Assembly: GCA_050946055.1 (NCBI GenBank)
Contig: JBMNUB010000004.1
Location: forward strand, 59,282 to 123,281
DNA: 64,000 nt
Origin: Fimadaptatus sp050946055
GTDB lineage: Bacteria > Bacillota > Clostridia > Christensenellales > Aristaeellaceae
Direction of reading: 5' to 3'
Below, piece by piece: positions 58,067 to 64,000 of this stretch (positions within the stretch are counted from its first letter, which is position 1; each line of letters starts with the position of its first letter). A program made the translations under genes and the position numbers. Under the pieces are notes generated by a model. The model made no database searches. It saw nothing but the letters and a program-made list of their open reading frames with translations, and was not told the origin of the DNA.

Positions 58067-58723
58067 TCACAGCGCGCGCAGGAAGCCCGCTATGCGGTCG
58101 GCAAGTATGGCGTGGCCGTCATCGTTGGGGTGCAGGCCGTCCGGCACATAGCGCTCCTGTATGGCAGGCACGCGCGGCTGAAGTCCGCTGATTGCATACA
58201 GGTCGCACACGGGCAGCGAGTAGTACTCGGCCACGGTGCGGATTATGTCCACATATTGCTTGAGCGTGCCTACGGGTTCGGGCTTGCGGTCGCCGGTGGG
58301 CGACTCCTCGTTCAGGCGGTGCAGCGGCGTGCATATAACGTTCACCGCGCCCGGATACCTGGTGATGAGCGTGCTCATCAGGAAGTGACACGCGCCCCAG
58401 AAGGTTTCGGGCGTGCGGTCGTCAGGCGTGCCTATGGGCGCATTGCCGTGGCCGAAGTCGTTGGTGCCGCCCATTACTATGTTCAACGAGGCGCTGGGGT
58501 CCATGTCCACGCAGCGCAGGCAGAAATCCTGATCGTATCGCTCGGTCTCGCTGCGGTCCTGCTGGCGCGCTATGCGCGTGCCGCCTATGCCGTAGTTGTT
58601 GGCCGCGCCCAGCTCCAGCATGCGCGCCAGACGGCTGACGTATATGTTGTCGGGATCAGCCACGCCCGCGCCTTCAGTTATGCTGTCTCCCAGAAAGTTT
58701 ACCACCTTGCCCGTAAGTTCCAT
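58067..58723 (-). CDS. SGNH/GDSL-family hydrolase
   Basis: A 218-residue esterase-like hydrolase. The four blocks are visible: VNFLGDSITEGAGV (Ser nucleophile), NYGIGGTRI (Gly), VMGGTNDFGHG (Asn) and PDGLHPNDDGHAILADRI (Asp and His). No signal peptide, so cytoplasmic. Start ATG 58723 with GGGAGGT about 8 bp upstream. Substrate unknown; related proteins remove acetyl groups from sugars. It is transcribed in the same direction as the genes on either side but has its own ribosome binding site. Confidence 0.9.
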   Translation of the reverse strand: MELTGKVVNFLGDSITEGAGVADPDNIYVSRLARMLELGAANNYGIGGTRIARQQDRSETERYDQDFCLRCVDMDPSASLNIVMGGTNDFGHGNAPIGTPDDRTPETFWGACHFLMSTLITRYPGAVNVICTPLHRLNEESPTGDRKPEPVGTLKQYVDIIRTVAEYYSLPVCDLYAISGLQPRVPAIQERYVPDGLHPNDDGHAILADRIAGFLRAL

Positions 58724-58896
58724 ATCAATACTACCTCCCCCGAAGTATGTTCTCCGCTATTATAGGACAATGCACGCCTAAATGCAACCGCATAAGTTGC
58801 GCACCCCATAATAGTCCCCCAGTATGCGCTCAAAATGCCCGGTCAGCGGCGGACTGCTCCATGCACGGCGCACATCCCATTCCATGCCCTGCCGCG

Positions 58897-59520
58897 TCAG
58901 GCGTTTATCAGCTCCTGCAGTTCATTTATGAACCGGCAGACGTGGAAGCCGTCGCATACGGCATGATGCGCCTGTACCGCCAGCGGCATCATGGTTCTGC
59001 CATTCTCCTGATAGTACTTACCCATTGTGAATATGGGCTTTAAGTAGGCATATCCGCTTTGTATGTTGAGATTAAACCCCTCAAACGCCGCCCACGGCAC
59101 CATCGATACATTGAAGTAGTTGTCCGGTACATCGGGCTTGCCAAGCATGCCCTTTGTACCCGCATACCTTTGCATGTCAGCCTCATACGCCGCGCAAAAG
59201 TCCTCAATATTGGGCTTGTACTCCGTCCATACGTTGAAGAAAGTCTCGCTTTGCCGATTGAACACCGTATAATATGGCGTCATTTCGCTGTAAACGCCCA
59301 GTTCACCGGCCTTGTTAAAGTCCATTCTAAACTCGGGATGGGCATTTACCACGGTCGTAAGGTAGTAGAGCATGGCTGGGTAAAGCTTGATATGCCTCTC
59401 CCTTATCATAGTTATATCCAGCTTGACCGTCATGCTGTAAGTGCATGGATTGTTGGAAAAGTAATGTTCAAAGTATTCCTCGCGCCCCCAAGAACTTCTG
59501 TCTACCTTTTCAAACTTCAT
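58897..59520 (-). CDS. Type-A chloramphenicol acetyltransferase-like protein
   Basis: A 207-residue trimeric acetyltransferase of the CatA class, with the catalytic His region PLAVQAHHAVCDGFHVCRFINELQELI (compare HHAVCDGFH) and N-terminal WxREEYFEHYFSNNPCTYSMTVKLDIT, both matching the family, and the right length (about 213). Members acetylate chloramphenicol, but some chromosomal homologues act on other substrates, so the activity is not certain. AAGGAG lies 8 bp upstream of ATG 59520. No leader peptide or attenuator is obvious upstream. Confidence 0.9.
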   Translation of the reverse strand: MKFEKVDRSSWGREEYFEHYFSNNPCTYSMTVKLDITMIRERHIKLYPAMLYYLTTVVNAHPEFRMDFNKAGELGVYSEMTPYYTVFNRQSETFFNVWTEYKPNIEDFCAAYEADMQRYAGTKGMLGKPDVPDNYFNVSMVPWAAFEGFNLNIQSGYAYLKPIFTMGKYYQENGRTMMPLAVQAHHAVCDGFHVCRFINELQELINA

Positions 59521-59604
59521 GTAGCAGTCTCCTTGAATCGTGTTTCATTTTGTCAATCCGCCGCGGCGCAGATAGCTGCTCAGACTGCACTTTGCCCCAT
59601 GTGC

Positions 59605-59638
59605 AAAACGTCCCCCGCGCAATCATGCACAGGGGACG
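59605..59638 (-). terminator. Intrinsic terminator of groESL
   Basis: On the minus strand CGTCCCC (59632-59638), loop, GGGGACG (59609-59615), then TTTT (plus-strand AAAA at 59605-59608). It is 34 bp after the groEL stop. Confidence 0.75.
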
Positions 59639-59671
59639 CAGTATGTTCACTTGGCCTTGCGGGCGTACTTC

Positions 59672-61303
<1,632 letters not shown>

Positions 61304-61338
61304 GATATATGCCTCCAAACTCTATGTCTGCTATCTTA

Positions 61339-61623
61339 TTATTCCACTATGCCCAGTATGTCGGACTGGCGAACGATTATCATTTCCTTGCCGTCGAGCT
61401 TTATCTCGTTGCCCGCGTACTTGGAATAGATTACCTTGTCGCCCGGCTTTACCTGCATCACTATTTCCTTGCCGTCCACATTGCCGCCGGGGCCTACGGC
61501 TATTACCTCAGCCATCTGCGGCTTTTCCTTTGCGGAACCGGGCAGCACTATGCCGCTGCGGGTGGTCTCCTCCGCTTCAACATTCTTGATAACCACGCGA
61601 TCGCCCAAAGGCTTGATGTTCAT
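61339..61623 (-). CDS. groS: Co-chaperonin GroES
   Basis: A 94-residue protein: MNIKPLGDRVVIKNVEAEETTRSGIVLPGSAKEKPQMAEVIAVGPG, the mobile loop (TTRSGIVLPGSA) and VKPGDKVIYSKYAGNEIKLDGKEMIIVRQSDILGIVE. It caps GroEL. It lies 35 bp before groEL and after the CIRCE operator, and has a GGAGG-type site upstream. Confidence 0.98.
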   Translation of the reverse strand: MNIKPLGDRVVIKNVEAEETTRSGIVLPGSAKEKPQMAEVIAVGPGGNVDGKEIVMQVKPGDKVIYSKYAGNEIKLDGKEMIIVRQSDILGIVE

Positions 61624-61663
61624 GATACAACCTCCTCAAAAGGTGAATTGTCATTCTCACTTG

Positions 61664-61690
61664 TTAGCACTCTCATGCGGTGAGTGCTAA
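61664..61690 (-). promoter_or_regulatory. CIRCE operator for HrcA
   Basis: Perfect inverted repeat TTAGCACTC (61664-61672), 9 bp, GAGTGCTAA (61682-61690), exactly the classical CIRCE. It sits between the groES promoter and the groES start and implies HrcA repression. No hrcA gene is in the window. Confidence 0.97.
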
Positions 61691-61705
61691 CCGATTACGT
61701 TGATT

Positions 61706-61734
61706 AGTTTATCCAAAAAGGCGATTTCTAGCAA
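61706..61734 (-). promoter_or_regulatory. Promoter of groESL
   Basis: On the minus strand TTGCTA (61729-61734), 17 bp, TAAACT (61706-61711), directly upstream of CIRCE. Confidence 0.65.
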
Positions 61735-61896
61735 TCCCTGAGCGCACCGTTTAGCGGTCTTGTGCGGCGCATTTTCCTGTATTTTTTAAATTATGCCATC
61801 ACTGCTTTGTTTTTCTCAAGATTTCTTGCTATTTTACCGCATTTGGCTTTTGCCCAGGTTTTGTAACCAAATCCTTACACGAGTTTGGCCCATAGA

Positions 61897-61926
61897 TTGA
61901 CAAGCGGCGGCGCTTGATGATAAAAT
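61897..61926 (+). promoter_or_regulatory. Promoter of the dCMP deaminase gene
   Basis: TTGACA (61897-61902), 18 bp, TAAAAT (61921-61926). GGGAG lies ahead of ATG 61966. Confidence 0.65.
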
Positions 61927-61965
61927 GCGGTAAACGGCAAAACTAAATTCGATGGGAGAAGCGAT

Positions 61966-62436
61966 ATGGATAAATGGGATAAACGGTTCATGCAGATGGC
62001 AGACCTTGTGTCCACATGGGCCAGCTGCTACCAGCCCAACCGCAAGATAGGCGCGGTCATAGTCAAGAACAAGCGCGTGATGACCACGGGCTACAACGGT
62101 GCGCCCGCAGGAGTCAAGACCTGCATAGAGCGCGGCGAGTGCCTGCGCCGCAAGCTGAACATACCCTCCGGCCAGCGGCAGGAGCTGTGCTACGCCGTGC
62201 ACGCCGAGCAGAACGCCATCATACAGGCGGCAAAGCTGGGCATATCGATAGACGGAGCCACGCTGTACTGCACGCATCAGCCCTGCGTGATGTGCGCCAA
62301 GATAATCGTGAACTCCGGCATAACCCGCGTGGTGTACCGCGAGGGGTATCCTGACGACTTCGCTCTGGAGATACTGGCCGAGGGCGGCGTGCAGCTGGAG
62401 CGCATGCCCGCAAATGAGGACTCGGCAGCCAAGTAA
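61966..62436 (+). CDS. comEB: Deoxycytidylate deaminase (ComEB-type)
   Basis: A 156-residue zinc deaminase that converts dCMP to dUMP. It shows the KIGAVIVKNKRVMTTGYNGAPAG start of the domain, the zinc motifs HAEQNAI and PCVMC, an additional Cys/His set (CIERGECLRRKLN) typical of the dCMP branch, and VVYREGYPDD. Length and pattern match ComEB proteins. It has its own promoter; in other genomes comEB sits in the comE operon, but here comEC is 10 kb away. Downstream the terminator is separated from it by element B. Confidence 0.93.
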   Translation: MDKWDKRFMQMADLVSTWASCYQPNRKIGAVIVKNKRVMTTGYNGAPAGVKTCIERGECLRRKLNIPSGQRQELCYAVHAEQNAIIQAAKLGISIDGATLYCTHQPCVMCAKIIVNSGITRVVYREGYPDDFALEILAEGGVQLERMPANEDSAAK

Positions 62437-62463
62437 GCATCCTCCTGCAAAAGCGCAGCGCGT

Positions 62464-62712
62464 CAGACTGTCAAAAACCCCGGAGAGCCCGGCAGGCCGC
62501 GAGTCCCGCCGACTTCAATCGCGCCCGGTGACATGTGCGGCGGGCGCTCAGGATTTTTTGCGCAGGGGAACCTATTTTTCCCGATAAAAAATATCTACCT
62601 TGCAGTTTCCATGCCCGCAAACATTAATGATTTCAGTGGAAGCTGAGCGGGGGCAGTGGCGGTGGAGATGCTCCCCCGTCCATGCTTGTCAAAAAGACGC
62701 TTTGACAAGCTG
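62464..62712 (+). mobile_element. Dispersed structured element, diverged copy B
   Basis: Same order of blocks as copies A and C, starting CAGACTGTCAAAAA and ending TTTGACAAGCTG, but clearly diverged. The stem GCGCCCG/CGGGCGC keeps pairing where A and C have GCGCCCA/TGGGCGC, a compensatory change. Loop words GACATGTGCGG, the TTTCCA/TGGAAA stem, and the terminal TTGTCAAAAAGACGCTTTGACAA hairpin are conserved. No direct repeats flank it; instead GCGT and ACGC abut the two ends. It lies between the dCMP deaminase gene and its terminator. Confidence 0.8.
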
Positions 62713-62747
62713 ACGCATTTTATGCCGCCCCGCAATACCGATATACA

Positions 62748-62790
62748 AGCGCCCTTAAAGTCACGCAAATTACATTTAAGGGCGCTTTTT
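62748..62790 (+). terminator. Intrinsic terminator downstream of copy B
   Basis: 12-bp arms AGCGCCCTTAAA (62748-62759) and TTTAAGGGCGCT (62775-62786), then T5. A likely terminator of the dCMP deaminase transcript; the TGTGGATAAT word just after it may be the extended -10 of the HAD gene. Confidence 0.8.
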
Positions 62791-62842
62791 ATGTGGATAA
62801 TTTGAGTAAAAGCAATAGAGCAAGAAAGCAAGGTGACATTTT

Positions 62843-63529
62843 TTGAAGTACAAGGCGATATTCTTTGACCGCGATGGCACACTCACATACTTTGACAAGG
62901 CGAAGAAGCTATGGCGCGACGAAACCATAGGCAAGTGGAGCGGCAAGCCGTTTGAGTTAGAGTACGATAAGATGATGCGCCTTTTCGAGCTTGCCAGCGA
63001 AGGACGACAGCCATGGTATCGAAACATAGATGACGAGCGCGAGTTCTTTCGGCGGTATTATGAATATCTGCTTATAGGCGAAGGCGTAAAGGAAGACGTA
63101 TCCGCACGCGCAAAGATACTCTTTGACGAGCTCTGGTGCAACAAAGACCGCGCCCTGTTTCCAGAGACGCGAGAGGTTCTGGAATACTTTTACAGAAATG
63201 GATATCGAATGGGCGTAATCAGCGACACTTCGCCCTCTTTGCAATATACGCTTGAGCAATTGGACATATCGAAATACTTTACTTCGTTTACTGCCAGTTC
63301 CCTTGTTGGTGCCGAAAAGCCCAGCCCGATAATATTCAACGCCGCGCTGGATGCCCAAGGCGTATCCGCACACGACAGCTTATACGTAGACGATTACAAG
63401 CCCGAGGCCGATGGCGCAAGGGCGCTGGGTTTCACCTCATTCCTGATAGACCGAAACGGCGGCAATGCGGATAAATGGACTATACAGACATTGACTCAAC
63501 TGGTGGATTTCGTCGAAGCGCAATCCTGA
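62843..63529 (+). CDS. HAD-family hydrolase (phosphatase-like)
   Basis: A 228-residue HAD protein: motif I FFDRDGTLTYF (catalytic DxD) at residues 7-17, motif II GVISDTSPSLQYT, motif III GAEKPSPIIFNAALD and motif IV VDDYKPEADGARALGF. A helical cap lies between motifs I and II (residues 20-110). Similar to pyrophosphatase or phosphoglycolate phosphatase types; substrate unknown. TTG start at 62843 with AAGGTGA 6 bp upstream. The base use is a little less GC-rich than average. Confidence 0.88.
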   Translation: MKYKAIFFDRDGTLTYFDKAKKLWRDETIGKWSGKPFELEYDKMMRLFELASEGRQPWYRNIDDEREFFRRYYEYLLIGEGVKEDVSARAKILFDELWCNKDRALFPETREVLEYFYRNGYRMGVISDTSPSLQYTLEQLDISKYFTSFTASSLVGAEKPSPIIFNAALDAQGVSAHDSLYVDDYKPEADGARALGFTSFLIDRNGGNADKWTIQTLTQLVDFVEAQS

Positions 63530-63587
63530 TTGCCCACACAGCAGGCATACGCGCTTTTGCATTGACGGTGCCCTGCCGCGCAACGAA

Positions 63588-63619
63588 CGCTCCCCTGTGC
63601 GATAGCGCGCAGAGGAGCG
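63588..63619 (+). repeat. Left copy of the duplicated hairpin flanking element C
   Basis: A 32-bp imperfect hairpin (outer stem CGCTCC/GGAGCG) identical to 63874-63905. It starts 58 bp after the HAD gene and abuts the element. Confidence 0.9.
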
Positions 63620-63873
63620 CAGACTGTCAAAAACCCCCGGAGAGCTCGGCGGGCCTCGCAGCCCTCTCGACTTAGGTAGCGCCCAGCGACATGTGCGGTG
63701 GGCGCTCAGGATTTTTTGCGTCGGGAAATCCCATTTCCCAGAGCAGCATATCTACCTTGCAGTTTCCACGCCCGGAAATCCGCAGGATTTCAGTGAAAAC
63801 TGAGTAGGGGTGGCAGTGGCGGGGGGAGATTCTCCCCCGTCCACACTTGTCAAAAAGACGCTTTGACAAGCAG
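63620..63873 (+). mobile_element. Dispersed 254-bp structured element, copy C
   Basis: Begins CAGACTGTCAAA and ends TTTGACAAGCAG; only five differences from copy A (which is in the opposite orientation). Hairpins as in copy A. Flanked exactly by perfect 32-bp direct repeats of a terminator-type hairpin, so both ends are defined to the base. In-frame SKRLFDKCGRGRIS-type translation on the minus strand has no start signals. Confidence 0.9.
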
Positions 63874-63905
63874 CGCTCCCCTGTGCGATAGCGCGCAGAG
63901 GAGCG
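63874..63905 (+). terminator. Right copy of the duplicated hairpin; terminator of the HAD gene
   Basis: Identical to 63588-63619. This copy is followed by TTTGCAATTT, so it is the one that can act as an intrinsic terminator for the HAD gene. Confidence 0.75.
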
Positions 63906-64000
63906 TTTGCAATTTAATCATATCAATTCGCCGCCGCATTAATGCGCAAAGCGTGTCATATGTCCTTCGACCGCGCAAATGGCATCGGGCGAATACCGTC

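Noticed and set aside
58897..59520. Plasmid- or transposon-borne resistance gene
   Set aside because: The acetyltransferase gene has base use similar to its neighbours, no insertion sequence or transposon end nearby, and sits between ordinary chromosomal genes; transfer is not supported from this sequence.

Overview
The window looks like chromosomal DNA of an endospore-forming member of the Bacillota, most likely class Clostridia. The evidence is a spoIIIA operon, a DUF1614-spoIIP pair, an alpha/beta-type small acid-soluble spore protein, a Phe T-box ahead of pheST, a perfect CIRCE box on groESL, an IreB (YrzL) gene, and AAGGAGG-type ribosome binding sites. The DNA is GC-rich by eye, yet most genes favour ATA for isoleucine. 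GTG and TTG starts are common. Genus and species cannot be read from the sequence; a gut Christensenellales/Oscillospirales-like lineage is only an inference.

Layout. 1-1.8 kb: spoIIIAA-AB-AC-AD on the minus strand, behind a sigma-E-like promoter. 2-3.7 kb: two secreted proteins of unknown function. 4-7.3 kb: glnS-gltX. 7.8-18.2 kb: an M20 amidohydrolase, a YesL-type membrane protein, a spore protein, a methyltransferase, Hsp33, then a TPR / HEAT / zinc-ribbon cluster and a small membrane protein. 18.5-24 kb: a PocR-AraC regulator and a minus-strand operon of two secreted proteins with an OmpR-type two-component system. 24.6-28.2 kb: an asymmetric heterodimeric ABC exporter. 29-33.6 kb: DegV, an AroE-like protein lacking its catalytic residues, a Gfo/Idh/MocA oxidoreductase and a MerR regulator. 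34-38 kb: pheST with its T-box. 38.4-41.4 kb: a GH51 arabinofuranosidase diverging from an ArsR-type regulator. 42-47 kb: ruvX fused to DUF1292, an aldo/keto reductase, ireB, trmO and xylB. 47.8-58 kb: holA, comEC, plsY, der, a DUF512 protein, spoIIP and DUF1614. 58-64 kb: SGNH hydrolase, chloramphenicol acetyltransferase-like protein, groESL, dCMP deaminase and a HAD hydrolase.

The most unusual content lies between the genes. A non-coding element of about 254 bp occurs three times (32739-32992, 62464-62712, 63620-63873). Two copies are about 98% identical by direct comparison, and each is flanked exactly by a direct duplication of a terminator-type hairpin (26 and 32 bp). This suggests a small mobile or mobilised element that targets intrinsic terminators. 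In addition at least seven clear intergenic tandem arrays have periods of 18, 37, 39, 59, 77, 93 and 126 bp, and shorter degenerate ones have periods near 54, 66 and 96 bp. Each has its own unit, and nearly all lie just beyond gene ends.

No rRNA or tRNA gene, CRISPR array, intact insertion sequence or prophage was recognised.
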